Of a DNA stretch of 64,000 nucleotides, positions 21,001 through 29,311 are shown piece after piece. The DNA is from Amycolatopsis dendrobii. Its GTDB lineage: Bacteria; Actinomycetota; Actinomycetes; Mycobacteriales; Pseudonocardiaceae. A program made the translations under genes and the position numbers. The notes under the pieces were generated by a model. The model ran no database searches and was not told the origin of the DNA. It saw only the letters and a program-made list of their open reading frames with translations. Within the stretch, counting starts at the first letter, position 1, and each line of letters begins with the position of its first letter. The stretch covers positions 62,001-126,000 of the forward strand of contig NZ_JACGZW010000010.1 of the NCBI RefSeq assembly GCF_014145675.1. Reading direction: 5' to 3'.

Positions 21001-22986
21001 GCCTGGGAGAGCGTGAAGCGGCACTTCCGCGAGCTGGGCAAGGACACCCAGACCGAGGACTTCACCGTCGTCGGCATCGGCGACATGATGGGCGACGTCT
21101 TCGGCAACGGCATGCTGCTGTCCGAGCACATCCGGCTGGTCGCGGCGTTCAACCACATGCACGTCTTCCTCGACCCGAACCCGGACGCCGCGTCGTCGTA
21201 CGCGGAACGGCGGCGGCTGTTCGACCTGCCGCGCAGCTCGTGGGACGACTACGACCGTTCGCTGATCAGCGAGGGCGGCGGGATCTACCCGCGCTCGGCC
21301 AAGACCATCCCGATCACCCCGCAGGTCCGCGAGGCGCTCGGCCTCGAAGAGGGCGTCACGAAGCTCGCGCCGATGGACCTGATCCAGGCGATCCTGCTGG
21401 CCCCGGTCGAACTGCTGTGGAACGGCGGCATCGGCACCTACGTCAAGGCCGAGAGCGAAAGCCAGGCCGCGGCGGGCGACAAGGCCAACGACGCGATCCG
21501 CGTCAACGGCAACCAGCTGCGCGTGAAGGTCGTCGGCGAGGGCGGCAACCTGGGCCTGACCCAGCTCGGCCGCATCGAATTCGCCCGCGCCGGCGGCAAG
21601 ATCAACACCGACGCGCTCGACAACTCCGCGGGCGTCGACTGCTCCGACCACGAGGTCAACATCAAGATCCTGCTGGATCACCTGGTGGCCGGCGGCGAAC
21701 TGGAGCACGCGCGGCGCAACGAGCTGCTCGGCGAGATGACCGACGAGGTCGGCTCGCTCGTGCTCGCGGACAACTACCGGCAGAACGCGGTGCTCGGCGT
21801 CAGCCGGGCGCACGCCGGGCCGATGGTGTCGGTGCACGCGCGGCAGGTGTCCGCGCTGGTCGCGAAGGGCGCGTTCGACCGCAAGCTGGAGGCGCTGCCG
21901 ACCCCGTCGCAGTTCCGCGCGCTGGAGAAGGCGGGCGAGGGCCTGACCTCGCCGGAGCTGGCGACGCTGCTCGCGCACGTGAAGCTCGACCTCAAGGACG
22001 AGCTGCTCGCCTCCGACCTGCCCGAGTCCGAGGTGTTCACCCGGAGGCTGCCGGAGTACTTCCCGGCCCCGTTGCGGGAGCGCTTCGCCGCGGCGATCGC
22101 GCAGCACCCGCTGCGCCGTCAGATCATCACCACGCTCATCACCAACGAGCTGGTCGACGGCGGCGGCATCTCGTTCGTCTACCGCCTGATGGAGGAGATG
22201 AACGCGACCGCCACCGACGCGGTGCGCGCGTACGCGGTGGTCACGCACGTCTACGACCTGCCGAAGCTGTGGGCCGAGATCGACGCGCTGGACAACGTGG
22301 TGCCGACCGCGGTCGCGGACCGGATGGTGCTGGAGACGCGCCGGCTGCTCGACCGGGCCGCGCGCTGGTTCCTCACCAACCGCCCGCAGCCGCTCGCGCC
22401 GCTGGCCGAGATCAACCGGTTCGGCCCGGTGCTCGCGGAACTCGGCCCGAAGCTGGGCGAGCTGCTGCGCGGACGCGAACTGGAGTCGGTGGAGCAGGAC
22501 GCGGCCGGGATGGTCGAGGAAGGCGTGCCCGCCGAACTCGCCCGCCAGGTGGCGCTGCTGCTGCACAGCTACGGCCTGCTCGACGTGGTCGAGGTGGCGG
22601 AGCTGGCCGAGCAGCAGGTCGGGCTCGACGCGACGCACACCCCGGCCGACACCGCCGAGCTGTACTACGCGCTGTCGGACCACCTGGACATCGACAAGAT
22701 GCTCACCGAGATCAGCGCGCTGGAACGCGGCAACCGCTGGCACGCCCTCGCCCGGCTCTCGCTGCGCGACGACGTGTACGGTTCCCTGCGCGCGATCGCG
22801 CTCGACGCACTGCGGCACAGCGACCAGGACCTGTCCGTCGACGAGCAGATCGAGCAATGGGAGAAGGCCAACGCGTCGCGGCTTTCGCGGGCGCGCGTGG
22901 CGCTGGACGAGATCACCCGTTCCGGGCGGCTCGACCTCGCGACGCTGTCCGTGGCCGCGCGCCAGATCCGGAGCACGGTGCGGTGA
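18004..22986 (+). CDS. gdh: NAD-specific glutamate dehydrogenase, 180-kDa class
   Basis: 1660 aa, the length of the large (L_180) class, which converts glutamate and NAD+ to 2-oxoglutarate, ammonium and NADH in the cytoplasm. ATG 18004 has GGAGAG upstream. The N-terminal half holds the regulatory ACT-like segments. The catalytic core includes RGGLRWSDRREDFRTE, GAKGGFVVKRPP (catalytic Lys region near 884), VVAADKGTAKFSD, and the dinucleotide region FTVVGIGDMMGDVFGNGML. In mycobacteria this enzyme (Rv2476c) is inhibited by unphosphorylated GarA. Its stop overlaps the next GTG by 4 bases, giving a three-gene operon. Confidence 0.97.
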   Translation: MSSTGVSSPPDVGTEAGAARRTTASPEQIRDELIDTAAAQAPEIADLIRLYYRHIPADEIVGDDPAALVGAVRSHLQLAEQRMPGRPAVRLLNPTTAEDGWTRDATVVQVVTDDMPYLVDSVTAEFARDGVQVQRIVHPIVVVSRGLTGELEGLHLDADPADPPAGASAESWMLVEIDLVTDPQRARELDNRLTSVLGDVREVVEDAEKMAQTACSLAETLEQHPPKLPSTDEVTEGARLLRWLADGHFTFLGYRKYELVDSPQPDSDEPALRAVLASGLGVLRQDSLAARSLTAGPDSSVDALAPSLLVLTQASAPSTVHRPVYPYYVGVKTFDENGKVTGEHRFLGMFTTTALHENVLDIPVVGQRVREVIHRAGFPMESFSGQRMLEVLQNWPRADLFSADTDSLFYTTTGAITLSDRRRLRLFLRRDPYGRFYSCLVYLPRDRYTTRSRLAMQEVLLEELEGTQLEYSARVGETLLAQVHFMVHTDPSNAVEPDTLRIQERLNTVVRSWDDRLVEAIIAERRERVGDGGPIGMMGEESVVDRGQRFGAVFPEAYKEDFTAEDALADLAKLDTLADEGDLALSFYLPADAEPGERRFKLYLRGEGVTLSKVLPVLQAMGVEVVDERPYELFREDGGASWIYDFGLRVDKKGLEEADEAAAVEVRERFQDAFHAAWHGDAEVDGLNGLVLRAGLTWRQAAVLRAYSRYLQQARSPFSQSYIQNTVVKHTEVATKLVRLFETRCDPQLSDVDRKTHAESLTAEISSMVDEVTSLDEDRILRRLLAVINATLRTNYHVRDADGNPRPYLALKLDPSGVPELPEPHPKYEIFVYSPRVEGVHLRFGEVARGGLRWSDRREDFRTEILGLVKAQAVKNAVIVPVGAKGGFVVKRPPAPTGDAGVDRDAQLTEGISCYRMFISGLLDLTDNRVEGETVPAPNVVRHDADDSYLVVAADKGTAKFSDIANEVSAQYGFWLGDAFASGGSVGYDHKAMGITAKGAWESVKRHFRELGKDTQTEDFTVVGIGDMMGDVFGNGMLLSEHIRLVAAFNHMHVFLDPNPDAASSYAERRRLFDLPRSSWDDYDRSLISEGGGIYPRSAKTIPITPQVREALGLEEGVTKLAPMDLIQAILLAPVELLWNGGIGTYVKAESESQAAAGDKANDAIRVNGNQLRVKVVGEGGNLGLTQLGRIEFARAGGKINTDALDNSAGVDCSDHEVNIKILLDHLVAGGELEHARRNELLGEMTDEVGSLVLADNYRQNAVLGVSRAHAGPMVSVHARQVSALVAKGAFDRKLEALPTPSQFRALEKAGEGLTSPELATLLAHVKLDLKDELLASDLPESEVFTRRLPEYFPAPLRERFAAAIAQHPLRRQIITTLITNELVDGGGISFVYRLMEEMNATATDAVRAYAVVTHVYDLPKLWAEIDALDNVVPTAVADRMVLETRRLLDRAARWFLTNRPQPLAPLAEINRFGPVLAELGPKLGELLRGRELESVEQDAAGMVEEGVPAELARQVALLLHSYGLLDVVEVAELAEQQVGLDATHTPADTAELYYALSDHLDIDKMLTEISALERGNRWHALARLSLRDDVYGSLRAIALDALRHSDQDLSVDEQIEQWEKANASRLSRARVALDEITRSGRLDLATLSVAARQIRSTVR

Positions 22987-23405
22987 CATTCGTTTCCCAC
23001 GTCCAGCCGCGATGGTCGGACATGGACGTGTACGGGCACGTCAACCACGCGAACGTGGTGACGCTGCTCGAAGAGGCCCGAGTGCCCGTGCTGTTCGGCG
23101 AAGCCGAGCGCGCGGGGCTCACCGAGCTGCCGAAAGGCGTCGTGGTCGTGAAGCTCGGCGTGCATTACCGCGCGCCGATCGTCGCGGCGCCCGGCCGCTC
23201 GGTGCGCGTGGAGATCACGCTCACCGAGCTGAAGGCCTCGACGGTGACGCTCGGGTACGTCGTGCGGACCGGTCCGGACGCGACCGATCCGGTCGCGGTC
23301 ACCGCCGAGACCGTGCTGGCCCCGTACGACACGGCCAACCTCCGGCCGCGCCGGCTCAGCGACGAGGAATCCGAATTCCTCAAGCGGGTGCTGGCCGATG
23401 CCTGA
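22983..23405 (+). CDS. acyl-CoA thioesterase, hotdog fold (4HBT-like)
   Basis: 140 aa. The opening RWSDMDVYGHVNHANV is the classic 4-hydroxybenzoyl-CoA thioesterase active-site segment, with the catalytic Asp in DMDVYGHVN and LLEEARV on the following helix. Hotdog thioesterases hydrolyse acyl-CoA in the cytoplasm; the acyl group here is unknown. The GTG start overlaps the gdh stop (GTGA). The mycobacterial counterpart at this position is Rv2475c. Confidence 0.88.
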   Translation: MTFVSHVQPRWSDMDVYGHVNHANVVTLLEEARVPVLFGEAERAGLTELPKGVVVVKLGVHYRAPIVAAPGRSVRVEITLTELKASTVTLGYVVRTGPDATDPVAVTAETVLAPYDTANLRPRRLSDEESEFLKRVLADA

Positions 23406-24033
23406 GCTGCGGATTCCCGATCCGGGCGACCGGGAGACGCTCAGCGCGTTCGTGGCCCGCGCGGTGCGGCTGGACGGCACGACCGCCGTCCGGCTGCGCC
23501 GCCGGGGCGACGACGTCGTCGAGGCGTGGACGGCCACGCCGTTCGAGGTCCTCGCGACCCGCGCGGTCGCGGGGACGGTGACCCCGGCGGACGTCACGGT
23601 GTCCGGCAACGAACTGCTCGCGGCGCTCGCCGTCGCGGGCGGCGAGGTGATGGACCCGGGTCCGGCGCGCGATCTGCTGTGGCACGCCGAGCTGCCGGTG
23701 TCCGACCGGTGGCAGAAGGTCGACGAGCTGCCGGTCGGCGTGGTGTCGGATCTCGCTGACCGCGGCGTCGCGCTCGCCCGCGACAACGCCGGGCCGCACG
23801 GCACGCCGCCCGCCTCGCTGATGGACCAGGCGGTGCTGACCGTCACCGGGGGAGACCTCGAGGTCAAGGTCCAGATGCGGTGCCTGTTCGCGCTGTCCGG
23901 GATGGGGTTGTTCGACTCGTCGATCGACGGCGACGTGGTGCGCGTGACCGCCACCGATTCGTGGCTGCGCCTCGACGCCCGTTACGGCGCGGTGCTGAAG
24001 CGGCGCCAAGCGTTGCTGCCGCTGCTGTTCTGA
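23398..24033 (+). CDS. conserved actinobacterial hypothetical protein (Rv2474c-like position)
   Basis: 211 aa, ATG overlapping the thioesterase stop by 8 bases. It is a soluble mixed alpha/beta protein without recognisable catalytic motif; segments such as LLWHAELPVSDRWQKVDELP and RDNAGPHGTPPASLMDQAVL are distinctive. It ends in KRRQALLPLLF. Gene order gdh-thioesterase-this gene matches M. tuberculosis Rv2476c-Rv2475c-Rv2474c, suggesting a conserved functional link to GDH, but its role is unknown. Confidence 0.8.
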   Translation: MPELRIPDPGDRETLSAFVARAVRLDGTTAVRLRRRGDDVVEAWTATPFEVLATRAVAGTVTPADVTVSGNELLAALAVAGGEVMDPGPARDLLWHAELPVSDRWQKVDELPVGVVSDLADRGVALARDNAGPHGTPPASLMDQAVLTVTGGDLEVKVQMRCLFALSGMGLFDSSIDGDVVRVTATDSWLRLDARYGAVLKRRQALLPLLF

Positions 24034-24078
24034 GCCGATCTGCTGGCGGGAGCGCTCCGCTGGTGTCATCGTGAACGG

Positions 24079-24336
24079 ATGACCGAACCCGACGGCGACC
24101 CGACCGCGGACTTCCTCGCCGAGGTCCGGGCCGAGGAGACGCCGTGGCGCACCGACCGGCCCGCGGACGCCGAACCCGCTCCGGAAGCCGAACCCGCCCC
24201 GGGACGCGCGCGGTCGGTGGTGCGTGCGGTGGGCGAGGCCGCGCCGTATGTGCAGGCGGGGTTGTTCGCCGCGTGGGTGGCGACGTCGATCGCGGAGTCG
24301 GGGGACGGTGGCGATTTCGGCGGCCAATCGGGGTGA
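24079..24336 (+). CDS. small hypothetical protein with C-terminal hydrophobic segment
   Basis: 85 aa. The N-terminal half is acidic and Pro/Ala rich (ADAEPAPEAEPAPGRAR). A moderately hydrophobic stretch (AAPYVQAGLFAAWVATSIAE) could be a membrane or amphipathic helix, followed by a Gly/Asp tail. It starts 45 bp after the gdh-operon gene. No family recognised. Confidence 0.55.
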   Translation: MTEPDGDPTADFLAEVRAEETPWRTDRPADAEPAPEAEPAPGRARSVVRAVGEAAPYVQAGLFAAWVATSIAESGDGGDFGGQSG

Positions 24337-24627
24337 GCGTGGTGCCGGCTGCGGTTTCCGCGGCTGTCCTCATAGGATTCTTTGCCGGGCGGATCGGCAC
24401 GTCGAGCGCCGATTTCGCTGACGGAGGCGGCCGATCGAGCGATTTCGGCGGCGGCCAGACGGGTTGATCTCGGCTGCGGGCTTGTCCCAGCGGGTAGAGT
24501 CGGAGTCCGGTCCAGCTGCCGGATGCCCGATCCGGTGCGACCCCGATCATCGCGACCGCCGGCCTTCGCGTGCCTCGACGACCCCGGTTTCCGCGCGAAG
24601 CGGACGCGGCGGCGGAAGAGGAGACCC

Positions 24628-25074
24628 ATGCTCCTGTCCGGTCCGGAACGCCCGATGTCCCTGCCCACCGCCGACGATCCGCAGGTGCTGCGGCAGGCGC
24701 TGGCCGCGTACGTGCGCGAGGTCGCCGCCGCGGTCGGGGTGTCGGTGGAGTGCACGTCGTGCGAGGTCACCGACACGATCACCGCGTACGTCGCGCTGAG
24801 CGGCCGGTCCCCGCGGTTTCCCGGCCGGGATCTGATGCTGTTGTGGACCATGCGGCAGGGCTGGTCGGTGGCGGTGGAGACGACGCCCGCCGAATCCCCG
24901 CAGCCGGTGGCCCAGCTGGGCGGCGACGTGACGCCCGCGCCGGAACGGGTGCGGCGGTTCGTCGCGGACGTCGTGAGTTCGGCCGAGACGGCCGCGAACC
25001 CGGGGCCGGTGCTGGCGGTGTCCAGCCACGGCGACCTGCGGACCCGGCTCGAGGAGCGGGTCCGCAGAGCCTGA
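24628..25074 (+). CDS. DUF6292 family protein
   Basis: 148 aa. ATG 24628 follows GAGGAG by 4 bases. The core (LRQALAAYVREVAAAVGVSV, CEVTDTITAYVAL, FPGRDLMLLWTMRQGWSVAV) matches what I recall of DUF6292, an actinobacterial family. The RFVADVV segment follows. It is a small soluble protein of unknown function. The gap upstream (24337-24627) is about 290 bp with no gene. Confidence 0.75.
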   Translation: MLLSGPERPMSLPTADDPQVLRQALAAYVREVAAAVGVSVECTSCEVTDTITAYVALSGRSPRFPGRDLMLLWTMRQGWSVAVETTPAESPQPVAQLGGDVTPAPERVRRFVADVVSSAETAANPGPVLAVSSHGDLRTRLEERVRRA

Positions 25075-25103
25075 GGCGTCGCCGGCTGACCCGGTCTTGA
25101 CGC

Positions 25104-25154
25104 CCGTGAGGGCCACCTTGAGGGACGCAGAGTCCCTCAAGGTGGCCCTCACGG
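25104..25154. terminator. perfect 23-bp hairpin between convergent genes
   Basis: Arms 25104-25126 and 25132-25154 are exact reverse complements, with a 5-base loop. The ends carry CCGTGAGGG/CCCTCACGG. It lies between the stops of the DUF6292 gene (plus) and the desaturase (minus) and should act in both directions. Confidence 0.8.
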
Positions 25155-25168
25155 ACGGCGAACGGGGC

Positions 25169-26065
25169 TCAGGCGGCCTTGAGCTTGCGGGCGAGGCGTT
25201 CCGGCCGGGGCCAGCGCACGTGCGAGGCCCAGCGGAACTTCTCGAACATCCAGATCAGCCGCGCGGAGATGTCGAGCTGGCCGCGGCCGACGCCGTGCCG
25301 GGCTCCGGTCGGGTCGGCGTGGTGCGAGTTGTGCCAGGACTCGCCGAACGACGCGATCGCCAGCGGCCAGAAGTTCGCCGAACGGTCGCGCGCCTCGAAC
25401 GGGCGCTCGCCGATCAGGTGGCACAGCGAGTTGACCGACCAGGTCACGTGGTGCAGCGCGGCGACCCGGACCAGCCCGGCCCAGAAGAACGCGGTCAGCG
25501 CACCCCACCAGGTCATCGTGATGAGCCCGCCCAGCAGCGCGGGACCGAGCAGCGTCACGAGGGTCAGCACCGGGAAGAGCCGGTCGATCCGCTTCAGGTC
25601 GGCGTCGTCGAGCAGGTCGGGGGCGAACCGGCGCGGGTTGGTGCGGTCGCGGCCGAACAGCCAGCCCATGTGCGCGTGCCAGAAACCCTTCGCGAGCGCG
25701 GCGGGCGACGTGCCGAAGCGCCACGGCGAATGCGGGTCGCCGTCGCGGTCGGAGTACGCGTGGTGGCGGCGGTGGTCGGCGACCCAGTCGATCACCGGTC
25801 CCTGCATGGCCATGCTGCCCGCGACGGCGAGCGCGATCCGCAGCCCGCGGCGGGCGCGGAAGGCGCCGTGGGTGAAGTACCGGTGGAAGCCGACGGTGAT
25901 GCCGAGGCCGCTGACGCAGTAGAACGCGGCGGCGAGGCCGACGTCCAGCCAGCTCAGGCCCCAGCCCCAGGCCAGCGGCACCGCGACGGCGACCGCGAGG
26001 AGGGGGACGACGGCGAAGAGCTTCACCAGGAAGGCCTCGGTGCCGGTCTTGCGGCCGGCGAGCAT
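25169..26065 (-). CDS. acyl-CoA / fatty-acid delta-9-type desaturase
   Basis: 298 aa integral membrane enzyme. The three diiron histidine boxes are present: HRYFTH, HRRHH (in VADHRRHHAYSDRDGDPHSP) and HNSHH (ESWHNSHH). Hydrophobic pairs flank the boxes as in DesA3/Ole1-type acyl-CoA desaturases, which insert a double bond using O2 and an electron donor. The usual start is unclear: ATG 26065 is the only start codon close to the domain, although the frame stays open for 63 codons upstream. Adjacent cspA suggests, without proof, a cold-related setting. Confidence 0.9.
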   Translation of the reverse strand: MLAGRKTGTEAFLVKLFAVVPLLAVAVAVPLAWGWGLSWLDVGLAAAFYCVSGLGITVGFHRYFTHGAFRARRGLRIALAVAGSMAMQGPVIDWVADHRRHHAYSDRDGDPHSPWRFGTSPAALAKGFWHAHMGWLFGRDRTNPRRFAPDLLDDADLKRIDRLFPVLTLVTLLGPALLGGLITMTWWGALTAFFWAGLVRVAALHHVTWSVNSLCHLIGERPFEARDRSANFWPLAIASFGESWHNSHHADPTGARHGVGRGQLDISARLIWMFEKFRWASHVRWPRPERLARKLKAA

Positions 26066-26408
26066 GGGCTGCGGCGATTTCGGGGGACGCTGGACGGTGC
26101 TCTGGGTGTCGATGGGTAACGCTCCTACTCGAGCTGGTCCGGCCGCCGCGCTCTGCGGGGCCGAGGCCGATGCCGCGGCGCGGGCAAGGCGGAGGGGGCC
26201 GCCTCGGGGGATGCGCCGTGCGTTGCGTACTGGCCAGGCAGGGGAGGGCCTCAAGGCCAGTCGCGACCTGCTCTGGTCAACGGGTGATCTCGCGTCCGGG
26301 TTCCCGGGACGCGGAAGACCTTGTGCGGCCGGGAAAATTCACCGGGCCGCACCGGGGTGCCGAGCCGTTTCGGCTGCCGTGGGCGGAAAAGTCCGCTTCG
26401 GCGCGGGT
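26066..26408. other. intergenic region upstream of the desaturase
   Basis: 343 bp between the desaturase start and the cspA terminator. No gene, RNA or repeat recognised. The frame upstream of the desaturase is open but has no start codon with a ribosome site. Confidence 0.45.
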
Positions 26409-26440
26409 CCCCTGGTGCGAAAAGCTTTTCGCACCAGGGG
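26409..26440 (-). terminator. 32-bp perfect palindrome, cspA terminator
   Basis: A 32-base uninterrupted palindrome centred on AAGCTT, with CCCCTGGTGCG/CGCACCAGGGG arms, starts 15 bp beyond the cspA stop. The A/T-rich centre gives a loop and the GC-rich stem a strong hairpin. Confidence 0.8.
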
Positions 26441-26455
26441 AAACACCGGGGAAAC

Positions 26456-26659
26456 TCAGATGGCGCGAACGCCGGTGGCCTGCGGGCCCTTCTGGCCCTG
26501 GCCGACCTCGAACTCGACGCGCGCGTTCTCCTCAAGGCTGCGGAACCCGTTGCCCTGGATCTCGGAGTAGTGCACGAAGACGTCGGCGCTGCCGTCGTCC
26601 GGGCTGATGAACCCGAAGCCCTTTTCGGCGTTGAACCACTTCACGGTGCCTTGCGTCAT
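26456..26659 (-). CDS. cspA: cold-shock protein, CspA family
   Basis: 67 aa, a single cold-shock domain. [20 protein letters not shown] carries RNP1 (KGFGFI) and the next strand carries RNP2 (VFVHY), the aromatic patches that bind single-stranded RNA/DNA. ATG 26659 has GGAG about 10 bases upstream; the frame extends further but the domain begins at this Met. It acts as a nucleic-acid chaperone. A perfect palindrome terminator follows. Confidence 0.95.
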   Translation of the reverse strand: MTQGTVKWFNAEKGFGFISPDDGSADVFVHYSEIQGNGFRSLEENARVEFEVGQGQKGPQATGVRAI

Positions 26660-27048
26660 AAAAACGATCTCCATCGGACTCACAACAGATGCCACCTCGG
26701 CATCCGGGCCTGGCAACCGACGGTGTGCCTTCCGAAAAGAGAAACACCACGCCCGCTACATCTTGCGAGCGTGGCTGCGGGACGTACCCACCGCACGAAC
26801 ACAAAACACGACCGTCGTCAGTAAAGCACGCCCGGGCCGGTCTCACCAGGGCTGCCGCCCGAACGGTCCACTGTGGACGCCGCGACGCGCACGGCGGGAC
26901 GCGCGAGCGGGCAGGTCGGGGGCGGGGAGTAGCGTCAGCACCGTCGAGAAGTCCCATCGTGCGCCGGCGCTCGAGCCGGCGTCGTCCCCGGCGGGTCTGC
27001 CTCATGCGGGAGCCGCCGGTGGCCCCTTCCACCTCGACGAGGAGCGAC
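26660..27048. other. divergent gap upstream of cspA
   Basis: 389 bp that must hold the cspA promoter and leader and the promoter of the small gene at 27049. I see no gene. The cspA-proximal part is relatively A-rich, as expected for a promoter and 5' leader, but no specific element is clear. Confidence 0.45.
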
Positions 27049-27237
27049 ATGCGCTCGGAACGACGTCCGCTGTCCGCCGAAACCAGTGAATTCGCCCGTG
27101 CCCGGGTGTCCGCCGAACAAGACCTGCGCGTCCAGCAGGAGCATGCCGCCCGCACCGTCGCCGAGCACGCGCGCGACGCCGATGACCTGCGGGGACTGCT
27201 CGCGATGCTCGGGCTGGAGGCGGGTGCCCGCGTCTGA
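27049..27237 (+). CDS. small hypothetical helical protein
   Basis: 62 aa. ATG 27049 follows GAGGAG by 4 bases. The sequence is highly charged and helical (EFARARVSAEQDLRVQQEHA, then ARTVAEHARDADDLRGLLAML) with a coiled-coil look and no Cys or membrane segment. Function unknown. It converges on the alpha-glucosidase gene. Confidence 0.6.
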   Translation: MRSERRPLSAETSEFARARVSAEQDLRVQQEHAARTVAEHARDADDLRGLLAMLGLEAGARV

Positions 27238-27304
27238 CCCGGCCGGGCCGGGCCGCCGGCCTCGGCGCTGACGGCCCGGCTCGCTCAGGCAGGCCGCGAA
27301 TGCG

Positions 27305-28894
27305 CTACCCGAGCCAGGCGGCCGAGTCCGGGGCGAGCCTGCCGTCCACCAGCGGGCTGCTGGTGAGCAGCACCTCTCCCGGCGGCAGGGCGATCGAGCT
27401 GGCCGAGGTGTTCAGCGCGCAGATCAGGCCGCCCCGGCCGCGGCGGAACGCGAAGCAGCCCGCGGGCGCGCCGAACCACTGCAACTCGTCGCCGCCGCGG
27501 AACGCCGGATGCTGTTTCCGCAGCTCTATCGCGCGCCGGTACAGCGACAGCGTCGATTCCGGCTCCTCAAGCTGCCGCTCCACGGTCAGCGACGCCCAGT
27601 CCGCGGGCATCGGCAGCCAGGTCTGCGCGGTGCGCGAAAACCCGTACGGCGGGAGCGTGCCCTCCCAGGGCAGCGGCACGCGCTCGCCGTCGCGGCTGAA
27701 CTCCGGGCCCTGCGAACGGGCGCGCGGGTCGGTCATCGCCTCAAGCGGCAGGTCGGCGTTCGGCAGGCCCAGCTCTTCGCCCTGGTACAGGTAGACCGCG
27801 CCGGGCAGGGCGAGCTCCACCAGCGCCATCGCGCGTGCCCGGCGGACCCCGGTCTCGCCGCCGCCGTAGCGGCTCGCCGCGCGCCAGACGTCGTGGTTGG
27901 ACAGCGTCCAGGCCGCCGGAGCGGCCGCCGAACGCGGCACGGCCAGCGAACGCTCGATCGACGTGCGCATCGCGTCCGCGTCGAAATGGGTGAGCACCAG
28001 TCGGAAGTTGAACGCCAGATGAAGTTCGTCCGGCCGCAGGTAGCGGGCCAGCCGCTCCTCGTCCTGCACCCAGATCTCGCCGACGGCCATCGCGTCCGGG
28101 TACTCGTCGAGCACCTTGCGGATCAACTGGTGCACCTCGTGCACGCCGTCGTCGTCGAAGCGCGGATCGCCGGGCGCGCCGCCGCCGTGCGCGGGCGTGT
28201 CCGGGTCCATGTCGGGCAGCCCGGCGGGTTTGGCCATTCCGTGCGCGACGTCGATCCGGAAGCCGTCCACGCCCCGGTCGAGCCAGAACCGCAGGGTGCG
28301 CTCGAGATCGGCGCGGACGTCCGGATTGGCCCAGTTCAGGTCCGGCTGCTGCGGCGCGAACAGGTGCAGGTACCACTGCCCGTCCGGCACCCGCGTCCAC
28401 GCCGGGCCGCCGAACACGCTGACCCAGTTGTTGGGCGGCTCCGCTCCGCCCGGGCCGCGGCCGTCGCGGAAGTGGTAGCGCTCCCGTTCCGGGCTGCCCG
28501 GCCCGGCGGCCAGCGCGGACTTGAACCACGCGTGCCGGTTGCTCGTGTGGTTCGGCACGACGTCCACGGTGACCCGGATGCCGCGCCGGTGCGCCTCGGT
28601 GAGCAGCACGTCGAAGTCGCCGAGGGTGCCGAACATCGGGTCGACGCCGCGCGGATCCGCGACGTCGTAGCCGTGGTCGGCCATCGGCGACGGGTAGAAC
28701 GGCGTCAGCCACAGCGCGTCGACGCCCAGCAGCTCCAGGTAGCCGAGCTTGCTGCGGATGCCCTCCAGATCGCCGATGCCGTCCTCGCCCGAATCGGCGA
28801 AGGACCGCACGTAGATCTCGTAGAACACCGCGTCCGACCACCACGACGGCCGCGGAAGGCGGTCCGGCCGCCGCCGGCCGGCCCTGCGTCTCAT
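27305..28894 (-). CDS. aglA: alpha-glucosidase, glycoside hydrolase family 13
   Basis: 529 aa, cytoplasmic. The GH13 conserved regions are present: DVVPNHTS, the nucleophile region DGFRIDVAHG, the acid/base AVGEIWV and the third acid LSNHDVWR, in a TIM barrel starting WWSDAVFYEIYVRSFADSG. It should hydrolyse alpha-1,4 or alpha-1,6 glucosides such as maltose or isomaltose. ATG 28894 overlaps the globin stop by one base. The glbO-aglA pairing matches Rv2470/Rv2471. Confidence 0.92.
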   Translation of the reverse strand: MRRRAGRRRPDRLPRPSWWSDAVFYEIYVRSFADSGEDGIGDLEGIRSKLGYLELLGVDALWLTPFYPSPMADHGYDVADPRGVDPMFGTLGDFDVLLTEAHRRGIRVTVDVVPNHTSNRHAWFKSALAAGPGSPERERYHFRDGRGPGGAEPPNNWVSVFGGPAWTRVPDGQWYLHLFAPQQPDLNWANPDVRADLERTLRFWLDRGVDGFRIDVAHGMAKPAGLPDMDPDTPAHGGGAPGDPRFDDDGVHEVHQLIRKVLDEYPDAMAVGEIWVQDEERLARYLRPDELHLAFNFRLVLTHFDADAMRTSIERSLAVPRSAAAPAAWTLSNHDVWRAASRYGGGETGVRRARAMALVELALPGAVYLYQGEELGLPNADLPLEAMTDPRARSQGPEFSRDGERVPLPWEGTLPPYGFSRTAQTWLPMPADWASLTVERQLEEPESTLSLYRRAIELRKQHPAFRGGDELQWFGAPAGCFAFRRGRGGLICALNTSASSIALPPGEVLLTSSPLVDGRLAPDSAAWLG

Positions 28895-29292
28895 CAGACG
28901 AAGCTGTTCATCATGCTGTGCGCGGCCATTTCCAGGTACGCCCACAGCTGGCTGAGGTACGGCTCGGGCAGGTTCTCCTCGTCGATCGCGATCCGGATGC
29001 AGCGCAGCCACGCGTCGCGTTCGATCGGGCCGATCTTGAACGGCGCGTGCCGCATCCGCAGCCGGGGGTGGCCGCGCTGGTCGGAGTAGGTGTGCGGACC
29101 GCCCCAGTACTGGATGAGAAACAGCCGGAACCGCTCCTCCGCCGGGCCGAGGTCCTCCTCCGGGTAGAGCGGGCGCAGCACCTCGTCGCGGGCCACTTCC
29201 TCGTAGAACCGCTTGATGATCCGGCGGAAGGTCGGTTCGCCGCCCACCGCCTCGTACAGGTTCGCCGGTTCCGGCTCGCTCACAGTCGACAC
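28894..29292 (-). CDS. glbO: truncated hemoglobin, group II (trHbO)
   Basis: 132 aa. The 2/2 globin fold is evident: [63 protein letters not shown] with the proximal His on helix F, and [11 protein letters not shown]. The CD1 Tyr and Trp G8 of group II globins are visible ([15 protein letters not shown]). GlbO proteins bind O2 tightly and are tied to membrane respiration or oxidative stress. It is co-transcribed with the alpha-glucosidase. Confidence 0.93.
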   Translation of the reverse strand: MSTVSEPEPANLYEAVGGEPTFRRIIKRFYEEVARDEVLRPLYPEEDLGPAEERFRLFLIQYWGGPHTYSDQRGHPRLRMRHAPFKIGPIERDAWLRCIRIAIDEENLPEPYLSQLWAYLEMAAHSMMNSFV

Positions 29293-29311
29293 ACCTCCAT
29301 CTTGCCCTGCC

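Noticed and set aside
18001-22989. 1662-codon open frame antisense to gdh
   Set aside because: It mirrors the gdh frame because stops are rare at high third-position GC; the translation is Arg/His/Gln/Val-rich without motifs, while gdh shows all family motifs.
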